DNA from: Streptomyces sp. Root1304
GTDB lineage: Bacteria; Actinomycetota; Actinomycetes; Streptomycetales; Streptomycetaceae
DNA: 64,000 nucleotides
Assembly: GCF_001426405.1 (NCBI RefSeq)
Contig: NZ_LMEP01000022.1
Span: 63,363 to 127,362, forward strand
Direction of reading: 5' to 3'
In this document: piece after piece, positions 16,394 to 25,098 of the stretch
Layout: the number at the start of each line of letters is the position of its first letter
Position numbering within the stretch: position 1 is the first letter of the stretch
The notes under the pieces: generated by a model
Told to the model about the DNA's origin: nothing
The model's input: only the letters and a program-made list of their open reading frames with translations
Databases searched by the model: none
Position numbers and translations under genes: made by a program

Positions 16394-18499
16394 TCAGTGC
16401 TCCACGGTGAATTCGCACCACACGCACTTGCCACCGCCCCGCGACTCCACGCCCCACGCGTCGGAGAGCTGGTCGACGAGCAGCAGCCCCCGGCCCGACA
16501 CTCCGGCCTCCCCAGCCTCCCGCCGCCGGGGCAGGGCGCTGGAACGGTCCTCCACCTCCACCCGGAGCCGGCGTCGGGGCCCGCCCAGCACGCGCAGGGT
16601 CACGATCGCCCCGCCGTCGGTGTGCATCAGGGCGTTGGTCATCAGCTCGTCGGCGACGAGTTCGATCTCGTCGGCGCGCTCCCCCGCGCCCCAGGCGCGT
16701 ACCGCCGCCCTGATCATGTGCCGGGCCGAGCTGAGCGCCTCGGGGTCGCTCTGCGCCACGTGCTGCTGGAACCGGCCCGCCCCCTGGCTCCCGGGCGCGC
16801 CCTGGCGGCGCAGGAGGAGGATCGCGACGTCGTCCTCCCCGCCCCGGTCGGCGACCACGTCGCACAGGTGGTCGGCGAGCTCCTGGAGGTCGGCCGGTCC
16901 TCGCCTGACGAGGGCGGAGAGCCACTGGAGGCCCTCGTCGAGGTCGGAGCCCGGCTTCTCCACCAGTCCGTCGGTGTAGAGCATCAGGGTCTGGCCGGGG
17001 TCGAGTTCCAGGGTCGTCACCGGGTAGTCCAGCCGGCCGAACTCGGCAGAGAGCCCGAGCGGCAGCCCGCCCTCCACCGGAACGCGCCGGCACGAGCCGT
17101 CCGGCTCCCTGATCAGGGGGTCGACATGGCCGGCGCGGACCACCTGGACGACGCCGGTGCCGAGGTCGGCCTCCGCGTAGGTGCAGGTGGCGAAGCGTTC
17201 GGTGTCGAGTTCGTGGAGGAAGACGGAGGCGCGTGCCATCACGGTGGCGGGGGTGTGCCCCTCGGCGGCGTAGGCCCGCAGCACGATCCGCAGCTGTCCC
17301 ATGACGGCCGCGGCGTGGGTGTCGTGCCCCTGGACGTCCCCGATGACGGCGCCGACCCGCCCGCCGGGCAGCGGGATGATGTCGTACCAGTCGCCGCCGA
17401 TGTCCCTGCCGAGGCGGGCCGAGCGGTAGCGGACGGCGGTCTGCGCGCCGGGCACCTCGGGGATGCGGCGCGGCAGCATCGCCTGCTGGAGCCCCTCGGC
17501 CAGGTCGTGCTCCTGCTCGTACAGCATGGCGCGCTGGAGGCTCTGGGCGATGCTGCTGCCGAGGGCGACGAGCAGCGTCCGCTCGTCCTCGCTGAACCCC
17601 GTCTTGTCGCTGTAGAGCAGCCCGAGCGCGCCGATGGGCCGGGCCTGGGCGATGAGCGGCAGATAGGCGGCGGCGGTGATGCCGAGTCCGCTGATGTGCG
17701 GCCAGAGCACGGGGAAGGAGTCGGAGAAGTCCCGCGCCGAGTCGATGAACCGGGGGCGCAGGGTACGGATCACCTCGCTCATCGGGTACGGCTCGTCCAC
17801 CCGGGTGAACCGGGTGCCCGGCACGAAGGCGCCGGCGGGGCCCTCGGCGACCAGATGGATCCGGCCGGCGTCGAGGAGACCCATGACGAGGCTCGCGGCG
17901 CCGAAGTGTTCGAGGGCGTGCGAGTCGTTGAGCAGGTCGATGACGTCCTGCACGGTCCGGGCGTATGCGAGGGCCGCGGTGGTGCCCTCGACGACCCCGG
18001 CGCGCTTGCGGCGCCCCTCGTCGAGGCCGAGCCGGGCGGCGGACTCGGTGAGTTCGTGCGTGGCGTCGCGGACGACGCCGACGATGCGCACCGGGCGGCC
18101 GGTGCCGTCGCGGTGGACGAGCCCCTGGGTGTGGGTCCACTGGTGGCTGCCGTCTCTGCGCCGGATGCGGAAGTAGGCGCCGTACTCCTCGCTGCCGTCC
18201 TTGAGCGCCTGGGCGACCAGGGTGTCGAGGCGGCGGCCCTCGTCGGGCAGCACCCGCGAGCCGAGGGACTCGGGCCGGTCGTCGTAGTCGGCCCGGTCCA
18301 TGTCGAAGACGTCGAGCGAGGCCTCGTCCATGATCATCGTGCCGGCGACCAGGTCCCAGTCGAAGCCGCCCATGCGGAAGACGGAGCCGTGGGCGGCCAG
18401 GATTCCGGCCGCGCCGGTCACCGGCCCCGGCCGTGCGCCGTCCGGCCCCGCACCGTCCGGCCGCTCGCCCGGCTCCCCGCCCCCACTGCCCACGTTCAT
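16394..18499 (-). CDS. PAS-GAF-SpoIIE phosphatase with HATPase domain
   Basis: A 701-aa cytoplasmic signalling protein. Order: PAS domain (about 40-150, HQWTHTQGLVHRD), GAF domain (about 200-335), SpoIIE PP2C-type serine phosphatase (about 360-560, GGDWYDIIPLPGG, GDVQGHDTHAA, LYTDGLVEKPG) and a C-terminal HATPase/anti-sigma kinase-like domain (about 590-700, ELVADELMTNALMHTDGG). Such proteins act in partner-switching control of sigma factors by setting the phosphorylation of anti-anti-sigma factors. No sigma-B-type partner is adjacent. Confidence 0.92.
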   Translation of the reverse strand: MNVGSGGGEPGERPDGAGPDGARPGPVTGAAGILAAHGSVFRMGGFDWDLVAGTMIMDEASLDVFDMDRADYDDRPESLGSRVLPDEGRRLDTLVAQALKDGSEEYGAYFRIRRRDGSHQWTHTQGLVHRDGTGRPVRIVGVVRDATHELTESAARLGLDEGRRKRAGVVEGTTAALAYARTVQDVIDLLNDSHALEHFGAASLVMGLLDAGRIHLVAEGPAGAFVPGTRFTRVDEPYPMSEVIRTLRPRFIDSARDFSDSFPVLWPHISGLGITAAAYLPLIAQARPIGALGLLYSDKTGFSEDERTLLVALGSSIAQSLQRAMLYEQEHDLAEGLQQAMLPRRIPEVPGAQTAVRYRSARLGRDIGGDWYDIIPLPGGRVGAVIGDVQGHDTHAAAVMGQLRIVLRAYAAEGHTPATVMARASVFLHELDTERFATCTYAEADLGTGVVQVVRAGHVDPLIREPDGSCRRVPVEGGLPLGLSAEFGRLDYPVTTLELDPGQTLMLYTDGLVEKPGSDLDEGLQWLSALVRRGPADLQELADHLCDVVADRGGEDDVAILLLRRQGAPGSQGAGRFQQHVAQSDPEALSSARHMIRAAVRAWGAGERADEIELVADELMTNALMHTDGGAIVTLRVLGGPRRRLRVEVEDRSSALPRRREAGEAGVSGRGLLLVDQLSDAWGVESRGGGKCVWCEFTVEH

Positions 18500-18548
18500 G
18501 GGGCCACGCTAGGCGGAGCCCCGCCCGCGCGCACCATGAAGATCCGTT

Positions 18549-19880
18549 TCACCCCTCGAAGGTCTCCGGCCGGTCCGGCACCGGTCCGGCCGGGAAGAGC
18601 TGGTCCGGCGGCAGCTCGCCGTCGGGGACGGTGGGCGGCATGGAGAAGGGGTCGGGGAAGGGTTCCGTACGGGGGTCGGCGTAAGGGTCGGCAGAGGGGT
18701 CCGCCGAGGGATCGTGGTTCCCGTCGGGGTTCCGGTCCGGGTTGCCGTCCGGGGTCGGCGGGGTGTCGGGGACGGGGTACGGGTCCGGGTTCGTGGGGGC
18801 CGGTTCGGTGCCGGTGCCACCGGTCCCGGAGGCGTCGGGGCTCACCGGGAGGGGGGCGGACGGCACGGGCGCGGGCGAGATCGGGGAGGCGGGGTCCGGG
18901 GACGTACGGCGGTCCGGGGCGGTGGTGTCGGGGGTGCCGGTGTCCGGCGTGGCGGGGTCGGGCGTACCGGTCCCGGCGAGGGCGCAGCTGTCGGGGTCGC
19001 AGGCCGGTTTCACGGCGGGCTCGCGGTCCTCGCGGCCATCGCTGCCGGTCCGCCGTTCGATCCAGCTGCGGTCGGTGGCGTTCACGATGACCAGGCTCGT
19101 GACGACGGTGGTCGTGGGCCGGACGACGATCACGCGGTCGGGGTCGAAATCGTCCCAGGGGTCGCCCCGGTGGACCCCGGACGGGGTCGCCGCCGGGGTG
19201 CGCAGGGGGTTGCCGCAGGCGCAGCGGACACGTGGCGAGCCGTACTGGTCGACGAGGACGGCCGTACCGGACTGCAGGACGGACTGGAAGGCGTTGGCCC
19301 GGCCCTCGCGGTAGCCGTGGTTGGTGACCCTGACGTCCGCGCGCAGGACCACCGGGGTCAGCCCGCGCAGCCAGCCGGCGACGTTGCTCTCGGGGATGCC
19401 CGCGGCCTCCGCGAAGGCGCGGGTCTTGCCCTGGTCGGCCCCGAGGAACGCGGCCTGACGTTCGACGTCGCAGCTGCCGACCGACCGGGTGCCTCCGTAG
19501 AGCCCCGGGGTGGAGCCGGTGACCTCGCGGACCTGCTCGGCGGTTTCTCTCGGATCGCGTTCGGGTGCGGGCGGCCGCACGGCGTTGCGGACGGTGGAGG
19601 CGGTGAACGGGTCGGGCCCCTGCGCCGCGAGCGGCTGGAGGAACACGTCCTCGCCACCGCCACCCGCCGCGGCGGGCTGGGCCCCGCCGCGCGAGCCCTC
19701 CCAGACGGAGGAGCAGCCGGCCAGCAGCAGGGCGGCGGCCAGAGCGGCGGCGGAGCGTGCGGCGGTACGGGTGGACACGCCGGCGAGGCTCGGGGCGGAG
19801 GCGCGCGCCGGTGCCCCGGCGCCCGTCTGTGCCCGGGCGTCGGTGGGGTTTCGCCGCGTCCGGCGGAGGGCTGAGCGCAC
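18549..19880 (-). CDS. DUF6777-type lipoprotein
   Basis: A 443-aa exported lipoprotein. GTG at 19880 follows GGGAGA at good spacing, giving a long n-region before the signal helix and LLAGC lipobox (Cys about 58); GTG at 19778 would give a conventional signal peptide but has no clear ribosome binding site. The globular part (about 75-300) contains three Cys residues in CDVERQ and VRCACGNP. The last 150 residues are a Pro/Thr/Asp-rich low-complexity tail (TPDTGTPDT, NPDGNHDPSADPSADPYAD). The family function is not known to me. Confidence 0.8.
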   Translation of the reverse strand: MRSALRRTRRNPTDARAQTGAGAPARASAPSLAGVSTRTAARSAAALAAALLLAGCSSVWEGSRGGAQPAAAGGGGEDVFLQPLAAQGPDPFTASTVRNAVRPPAPERDPRETAEQVREVTGSTPGLYGGTRSVGSCDVERQAAFLGADQGKTRAFAEAAGIPESNVAGWLRGLTPVVLRADVRVTNHGYREGRANAFQSVLQSGTAVLVDQYGSPRVRCACGNPLRTPAATPSGVHRGDPWDDFDPDRVIVVRPTTTVVTSLVIVNATDRSWIERRTGSDGREDREPAVKPACDPDSCALAGTGTPDPATPDTGTPDTTAPDRRTSPDPASPISPAPVPSAPLPVSPDASGTGGTGTEPAPTNPDPYPVPDTPPTPDGNPDRNPDGNHDPSADPSADPYADPRTEPFPDPFSMPPTVPDGELPPDQLFPAGPVPDRPETFEG

Positions 19881-20026
19881 CTGATGTCTCCCGCTTTCTC
19901 TTCCCGGGCCCGGGTCCCGGCCGGTCCTCCGGCCAGTCCTTCCGGCCGGTCCCTCATATCTGTCGCAGCACGCGGGGCACCGCAAGCGGAGGGCGGCCGA
20001 CCGGGTAAGCGACCGGAAACAAGGAC

Positions 20027-20082
20027 TTGAACGTGTTCAACAAACCCCCTAGGCTCGGAGCCGCCAAGTTGAACGCGTTCAA
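20027..20082 (+). promoter_or_regulatory. Promoter bracketed by two TTGAAC palindromes
   Basis: TTGAACGTGTTCAA (20027-20040, arms TTGAAC/GTTCAA) and TTGAACGCGTTCAA (20069-20082, a perfect 14-bp palindrome) flank TAGGCT (20050-20055). TTGAAC of the first site serves as a -35 exactly 17 bp before this -10, and the second site lies just past the expected start. This is the layout of a repressor acting on the YndJ-DUF1990-LMF operon. No regulator gene lies next to it. Confidence 0.7.
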
Positions 20083-20099
20083 GTAGGGGGAGGGGCACC

Positions 20100-20999
20100 A
20101 TGACCGCACTGTCGGTCCTCGTCGCCTCGGTGGTCACGATCGGCATGTTCTGGGTGGTCCCGACGGGGCTCGCGCTCCTGGACGGCCCCCGGCCGCCGGG
20201 CGCCGACCTGCTGCGGCGCGCCTGGCCGCTGTTCGCCGTCCCCGGCGCGGCGGCCCTGTGGCTGCCGCGCTCCGGACTCTCGACCGCACTCGCCGCGGTC
20301 TACGCCCTCGCCACCCTGGCGCTCGCCGTCCAGGCCCCGGCCAGGCTCTTCCTCACCCGCTCGCTGCGCCCTGCGGAGGCGGCCGTGCTCACCGCCCTGG
20401 TCGCGCCCTCGGTGGCCGGACTCGCCCTCGTCGCCGAACGGGCCTCGTACCCGCTGTTCGGCTTCGACCTGGACATCCTCGCGCTGACCGTCCCGCACTT
20501 CCACTTCGCCGGGTTCTCGGCCGCCCTGGTCGCCGGGCTGCTCTGCCGCCTCACCGACGGCCGCGCCGCCCGCTTCGCGGCGCTGAGCGTCCCCGCGGGG
20601 ACCCTGCTCGTCCTGCTCGGCTACTTCGTCGACGACTGGGCCGAACTCGCCGGGGCGGTCGTCCTCACCGCCGGCATGACCACCGTCGCCGTCCTCACCC
20701 TGCGCGAACGCCGGGACCGGGCCACCGACCGGATCACCCGCGCACTGCTCGCCGTCTCGGCGACGGTCCTCTTCGTCACGATGCTCCTCGCGCTGAGCTG
20801 GGCCCTCGGCGAGGCGACCGGCCTTCCGCACCTCAGCCTGACCTGGACGGCGGCTACCCACGGCCTGGGCAACGCCCTCGGCTTCACCGTCTGCGCCCTC
20901 CTCGCCCACCGCCGCCTCGCCGCGGCACGCGAAGCCCCCGCCACCTCCGCCCCTGCCCCCTCCCCCACGGCCCACCCCCGAACGGAGCTCCCGGCATGA
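20100..20999 (+). CDS. YndJ-family integral membrane protein
   Basis: A 299-aa polytopic protein, about 8-9 membrane helices, resembling YndJ. It has the family-type histidine motifs PHFHFAGFSAAL (about residue 140) and THGLGNALGF near the C-terminus. The strong AGGGGGAGGGG ribosome binding site ends a few bases before the ATG. First gene of a three-gene operon; its stop overlaps the DUF1990 start by 4 bp. The transport substrate or enzymatic role is unknown. Confidence 0.8.
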   Translation: MTALSVLVASVVTIGMFWVVPTGLALLDGPRPPGADLLRRAWPLFAVPGAAALWLPRSGLSTALAAVYALATLALAVQAPARLFLTRSLRPAEAAVLTALVAPSVAGLALVAERASYPLFGFDLDILALTVPHFHFAGFSAALVAGLLCRLTDGRAARFAALSVPAGTLLVLLGYFVDDWAELAGAVVLTAGMTTVAVLTLRERRDRATDRITRALLAVSATVLFVTMLLALSWALGEATGLPHLSLTWTAATHGLGNALGFTVCALLAHRRLAAAREAPATSAPAPSPTAHPRTELPA

Positions 21000-21547
21000 C
21001 CCGCTTCCTCAGCAGCCTGTCCCGCCCCGCCCGTCCCCGCCCGTCCCTCAGCTACCGCGAGGTCGGCGCCACCCGGACCCCCGCCGAGCTCCCCGAGGGC
21101 TATCACCACCTCCGGCACAGCGCGGTCGTCGGCCACGGCCGGGCCGCCTTCGAGGCCGCCGGCGCGGCCGTCACCACCTGGCGGATGCACCGCACCTCCG
21201 GGGCGGCCGTCAGCGCCGAGGCCGACCGCGCCGCCCCCGGCGTGACCCTGGAGGTCTCGGCGGGCCTCGGCCGGCTCCGGCTCGGCGTGCCCTGCTCGGT
21301 GATCTGGACGGCGTACGAGGAGCGGCGCACCGGCTTCGCCTACGGCACCCTCACGGGCCACCCTGAGTGCGGCGAGGAGTCCTTCGTCATCGACCTCGAA
21401 GCCGACGGCACGGTCCGGTTCACGGTCACCGCGTTCAGCCGCCCCGCCGCCTGGTACACCCGGCTCGGCGGGCCCGTGATCCCGGTGCTCCAGCGCGCCT
21501 ACGCCCGCCATCTCGGCCGCACTCTCCGGCGTCTCGTCAGGAGCTGA
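20996..21547 (+). CDS. DUF1990 family protein
   Basis: A 183-aa protein of the DUF1990 (YndJ-associated, START-like) type. Seen: SYREVGATR near residue 20, GYHHLRHSAVVGHGRAAFEAA, then RLRLGVPCSVIW and FAYGTLTGHPECGEESF, a pattern usual for this family. ATG overlaps the YndJ stop (ATGA), so translation is coupled. Found with YndJ in many bacteria; the lipid or ligand it binds is not known. Confidence 0.8.
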   Translation: MTRFLSSLSRPARPRPSLSYREVGATRTPAELPEGYHHLRHSAVVGHGRAAFEAAGAAVTTWRMHRTSGAAVSAEADRAAPGVTLEVSAGLGRLRLGVPCSVIWTAYEERRTGFAYGTLTGHPECGEESFVIDLEADGTVRFTVTAFSRPAAWYTRLGGPVIPVLQRAYARHLGRTLRRLVRS

Positions 21548-21569
21548 TCCCGGACCGATACTGGAAGCG

Positions 21570-22997
21570 ATGGAGTGGTTCACGGCGCCGGACCTGTGGC
21601 TGGCCCGGATCGTCTTCCAGCGGGGCCTCGCCGCGCTGTACTGCGTGGCGTTCCTGTCGGCCGCCCTCCAGTTCCGGGCGCTGATCGGCGAGCGCGGGAT
21701 GCTTCCCGTACCGGAGTACGTCCGGGGGACCCGGGCGCGGCACACGCCCTCGCTGTTCCACTGGCGCTACTCCGACCGGCTGTTCGCCACGGTCTCCTGG
21801 TCGGGTGCGGCGGGGGCGCTCGCGCTGGTGGCGGGCGCCGGGGACGCGGTGCCGCTGCCGGTCTCGATGCTGCTGTGGCTGGTGCTGTGGGGGCTGTACC
21901 TGTCGATCGTGAACGTGGGCCAGACCTGGTACTCCTTCGGCTGGGAGTCGCTGCTCCTGGAGACCGGGTTCCTGGCTGTCTTCCTCGGCAACGACGACAC
22001 GGGCCCGCCCGTCCTGGTGCTCTTCCTGCTGCGCTGGCTGCTCTTCCGGGTCGAGTTCGGCGCCGGGCTCATCAAGATCCGCGGCGACCGGTGCTGGCGC
22101 GACCTGACCTGCCTCTACCACCACCACGAGACGCAGCCGATGCCCGGCCCGCTGAGCTGGTTCTTCCACCACCTCCCGCGCCCGCTGCACCGGGTGGAGG
22201 CGGCCGCCAACCACGTCGTCCAGCTGTTCGTGCCGTTCCTGCTGTTCACCCCGCAGCCGGTGGCGACGGTCGCGGCCGGGCTGATGGTCGCGACACAGCT
22301 GTGGCTGGTGCTCTCGGGCAACTTCGCCTGGCTGAACTGGATCACCATCGTGCTCGCGCTGTCCGTCGTGGACGCCTCGTCCCTCACCGGCGCGCATCCA
22401 CGGCCGGACCCGCCGCTCCGGTACGTGGTCGTGGTCGTCGCGCTGACCGTGTTCGTGCTGGTACGGAGCTACCGCCCGGTGCGCAATCTGCTCTCCCGCA
22501 ACCAGGCGATGAACCGCTCGTACGACCCGTACCACCTGGTCAACACGTACGGGGCGTTCGGCACGGTCGGCCGGATCAGGGACGAGATCGTGATCGAGGG
22601 CACCGACGACCCGGTGCCGCACGCGGGCACGGTGTGGCGGGAGTACGGCTTCAAGGGCAAGCCCGGGGATCCGCGCCGGCTGCCCCGGCAGTTCGCCCCG
22701 TACCATCTGCGGCTCGACTGGCTGATGTGGTTCGCGGCGCTCAGCCCCGGGTACGCGCGCGCGTGGTTCGGGCCGTTCGTCGAGCGGCTGCTCGACGGCG
22801 ACCGGGACACCCTGCGGCTCCTGGCCCACAACCCGTTCCCGGAGGCTCCGCCGGTCTTCGTCCGCGCCCGGCTGTACCGGTACCGCTACACGACCTGGCG
22901 CGAGCTCCGCGCGACCGGGGCCTGGTGGCACCGGACGCCCGTACGGGAGTACCTGCCGCCGACCCGGCTGCGGCAGGTAGCGCGCGGGCCCCGCTGA
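21570..22997 (+). CDS. Lipase maturation factor (LMF1)-like membrane protein
   Basis: A 475-aa protein of the lipase maturation factor family. About seven membrane helices occupy residues 10-320; conserved family segments include SFGWESLLLETGFLAVFLG, FRVEFGAGLIKIRGD and CWRDLTCLYHHHETQPMPGP, with NTYGAFGTVGRIRDEIVIEG leading into the extramembrane domain (about 325-470). It is the last gene of the YndJ operon and is followed by a hairpin. Actinobacterial homologues have no proven role; the human protein helps lipase folding. Confidence 0.88.
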   Translation: MEWFTAPDLWLARIVFQRGLAALYCVAFLSAALQFRALIGERGMLPVPEYVRGTRARHTPSLFHWRYSDRLFATVSWSGAAGALALVAGAGDAVPLPVSMLLWLVLWGLYLSIVNVGQTWYSFGWESLLLETGFLAVFLGNDDTGPPVLVLFLLRWLLFRVEFGAGLIKIRGDRCWRDLTCLYHHHETQPMPGPLSWFFHHLPRPLHRVEAAANHVVQLFVPFLLFTPQPVATVAAGLMVATQLWLVLSGNFAWLNWITIVLALSVVDASSLTGAHPRPDPPLRYVVVVVALTVFVLVRSYRPVRNLLSRNQAMNRSYDPYHLVNTYGAFGTVGRIRDEIVIEGTDDPVPHAGTVWREYGFKGKPGDPRRLPRQFAPYHLRLDWLMWFAALSPGYARAWFGPFVERLLDGDRDTLRLLAHNPFPEAPPVFVRARLYRYRYTTWRELRATGAWWHRTPVREYLPPTRLRQVARGPR

Positions 22998-23002
22998 ACG
23001 CG

Positions 23003-23039
23003 CCGGTGCCCCCGCGCCGCGAGCGGCCGGGGGCACCGG
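23003..23039. terminator. Hairpin after the LMF gene
   Basis: CCGGTGCCCCCG (23003-23014) pairs with CGGGGGCACCGG (23028-23039) around a 13-nt loop. It lies between the rightward LMF gene and the leftward 56-codon gene and can terminate both. Confidence 0.7.
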
Positions 23040-23055
23040 GGTGACGTGAGAGGAC

Positions 23056-23226
23056 TCAGTCGATGCCGGGCAGGATGTGGGGCTCTGCGAGGTCCTCCTC
23101 GTAGCCCGCGAGCCGGATCGGGGCCGCGTGGGCCCACACTTCGAGGCTCCCCAGCTCGCCGTTCCGTCGCGGCCGTTCCTTGCGTTCGGCCGGTCTCGGT
23201 TCCTGCTTCGTCAGTTCGGGTGTCAC
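23056..23226 (-). CDS. Small 56-aa protein, possible peptide precursor
   Basis: A short gene starting with GTG at 23226, 6 bp after a near-ideal AAGGAG ribosome binding site. The first half is very basic and Pro/Glu-rich (TKQEPRPAERKERPRR); the second is mixed and ends in acidic and hydrophobic residues (LAGYEEDLAEPHILPGID). There is no Cys, membrane segment or known domain. The leader-like then tail-like split resembles a ribosomally made peptide precursor, but no modifying enzyme is adjacent, so this is only a possibility. A small regulatory protein is equally open. Confidence 0.6.
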   Translation of the reverse strand: MTPELTKQEPRPAERKERPRRNGELGSLEVWAHAAPIRLAGYEEDLAEPHILPGID

Positions 23227-23449
23227 CGCGCACTCCTTCGTGTCGCGTACCTGTAGGACATTGCCGGTCGGTCGCGGTGGCGCCGTTCGTCGGGCGGGAC
23301 CGCGGCCTCGGTGAAAGGCCTGTCCCTGGAAGGCCGTGAGGACGGTGTGTCTCCTCGGTGGCCGACCGTGAACATCAGAGTAACCAAATGAGCGCGTCCG
23401 CGCTCTACCGGGCTCAAAAGTGTGACGCGATCGGGTGAAGCGAACCGAA

Positions 23450-23534
23450 AGAGCGCCCCACCGGACCGGTGGGGCGCTCTGGTGACGGCTCCGGGAGCCG
23501 TCGCGTGCAGGGGCCCGTCCAGGGCCCCTGCACG
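23450..23534. terminator. Three consecutive hairpins in a 312-bp gap
   Basis: The gap 23227-23538 holds no gene I can support. Its first 220 bp should contain the promoter of the small leftward gene. Its end holds three stems: 15-bp arms at 23450-23464 and 23466-23480 (AGAGCGCCCCACCGG), a short one near 23485-23501, and 13-bp arms at 23504-23516 and 23522-23534 (CGTGCAGGGGCCC). The last ends 5 bp from the SDR stop and is probably its terminator. Confidence 0.7.
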
Positions 23535-23538
23535 GGGG

Positions 23539-25023
23539 CTACCAGTTGGCGGGGGCGTAGTCCTTCAGGAAGCAGCCGTACAGGTCCTCGCCGTCCTCGC
23601 CGCGCACGATCGGGTCGTAGACGCGGGCCGCGCCGTCGACCAGGTCGAGCGGGGCGTGGAAACCGGCCTCGGCCAGCCGCAGCTTGTCGAAGTGCGGACG
23701 CTCGTCGGTGATCCAGCCGGTGTCGACCGAGGTCATGAGGATGCCGTCGGTCGTGAACATCTCCTCACCGCTGGTCCGCGTCACCATGTTCATGGCGGCC
23801 TTGGCGGCGTTGGTGTTCGGGTGCCCGGCGCCCTTGTAGCCGCGGCTGAAGACGCCTTCCATCGCGGAGACGTTCACGACGTACGAACGCCCGCTGGACG
23901 CCCTGCGCGCCGCCTCGGCCATCGCCGGACGCAGCTTGCTGATCAGGATGAACGGCGCCGTGTAGTTGCACAGCTGGGTCTCCAGCAGCTCCACCGGGGA
24001 GATCTGCTCGATGCTCTGCACCCAGGTGTTGGACTCGACGACGTCCGGCACGAGGCCGCCCGCGTCGATGGCGGTGCCGTCGAGGTGCCGGGCGATGCTG
24101 GCGTTGCCCGCGACCAGGGCCAGGTCGGCGACCTGCTGCGCCTCCAGGTCGCGCACGCCCGCGGGCAGCTCGGACGAGCCGACGAGCTCGCCGACCGCGC
24201 CCGAGTTGAACGCGCCGATGACGTGGTGGGCGGGCAGCTCCCCGGCGGGCAGCGGCGCGCTCTCGCCGTCGACGAGGGCGGCGTACGCCGAGGGCAGCCG
24301 GCGCACGGTCTGCGTCGCGTTGTTGATGAGGATGTCGAGCGGGCCCGCCTCGGTCATCTGGTCGGCGAGCGCCACGGCCTGGGCGGGGTCGCGCAGGTCG
24401 ATGCCGACGACCTCCAGGCGGTGCATCCAGTCCCCGGAGTCCTCCATCGCCTTGAAGCGGCGGATGGCGTCCTTGGGGAAGCGGGTGGTGATGGTGGTGT
24501 GGGCGCCGTCGCGCAGCAGCCGCAGCGCGATGTACATGCCGATCTTCGCCCGGCCACCGGTGAGCAGGGCGCGCTTGCCGGTGAGGTCGGTGCGGGCCTC
24601 GCGCTTGGAGCGGTTCACGGCCGCGCAGTTCTGGCAGAGCTGGTGGTAGAAGTAGTCGACCTCGACGAACCGCGTCTTGCAGACGTAGCAGGACCGGGGG
24701 CGCTGGAGTATCCCCGCGATCCGGCCCTCCTCGGTGACGGAGCTGGGCAGGATGCCCTCGGTCTCGTCGTCGATGCGCTGCGCGGAGCCGGTGGCCGTGG
24801 CCTCGGTGACCGCCTTGTCGTTGGCGGTCTTCGCGGCCCGGCGCTCCTGGCGGCGGCGCTGCTTCACCGTCCGGTAGATGCCGGCGGTGGCGCGCCGGAC
24901 GCGGATCGCGTCCGGGTGGTCGACGTCCAGCTTGTCGAGCTCGTCGAGGACGCCGAGACAGACGGCCAGGCGTTCGGGGTCGACGCCCGGCCCGTAGTCC
25001 TGGTTTTCTTCGGTCACCGTCAT
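23539..25023 (-). CDS. SDR-family oxidoreductase with N-terminal zinc finger
   Basis: A 494-aa protein. Residues 1-110 are charged and helical; a four-Cys zinc-finger-like unit follows (CYVCKTRF...HQLCQNC, about 110-135); then a short-chain dehydrogenase domain (about 150-490) with the nucleotide motif LLTGGRAKIGMYIALRLLRDGA, NNATQT, a Ser-containing YVVNVSAMEG and a late YKGAGHPNTNAAKAAMN where the catalytic Tyr-x3-Lys is expected but not clearly preserved. It is longer than a usual SDR (about 250 aa). Substrate unknown; it stands alone behind a hairpin. Confidence 0.82.
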   Translation of the reverse strand: MTVTEENQDYGPGVDPERLAVCLGVLDELDKLDVDHPDAIRVRRATAGIYRTVKQRRRQERRAAKTANDKAVTEATATGSAQRIDDETEGILPSSVTEEGRIAGILQRPRSCYVCKTRFVEVDYFYHQLCQNCAAVNRSKREARTDLTGKRALLTGGRAKIGMYIALRLLRDGAHTTITTRFPKDAIRRFKAMEDSGDWMHRLEVVGIDLRDPAQAVALADQMTEAGPLDILINNATQTVRRLPSAYAALVDGESAPLPAGELPAHHVIGAFNSGAVGELVGSSELPAGVRDLEAQQVADLALVAGNASIARHLDGTAIDAGGLVPDVVESNTWVQSIEQISPVELLETQLCNYTAPFILISKLRPAMAEAARRASSGRSYVVNVSAMEGVFSRGYKGAGHPNTNAAKAAMNMVTRTSGEEMFTTDGILMTSVDTGWITDERPHFDKLRLAEAGFHAPLDLVDGAARVYDPIVRGEDGEDLYGCFLKDYAPANW

Positions 25024-25098
25024 GGCCTTCGGGTTCCTCGTTCGCTCGTACGCCGTTCGTGGGCGGGTCGCCGTTCGCGGGCTTTCGAAAGTGCAACT

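Noticed and set aside
15383..19090. A 1235-codon plus-strand frame
   Set aside because: It runs antisense through the WS/DGAT, SpoIIE and DUF6777 genes and shows no domain.
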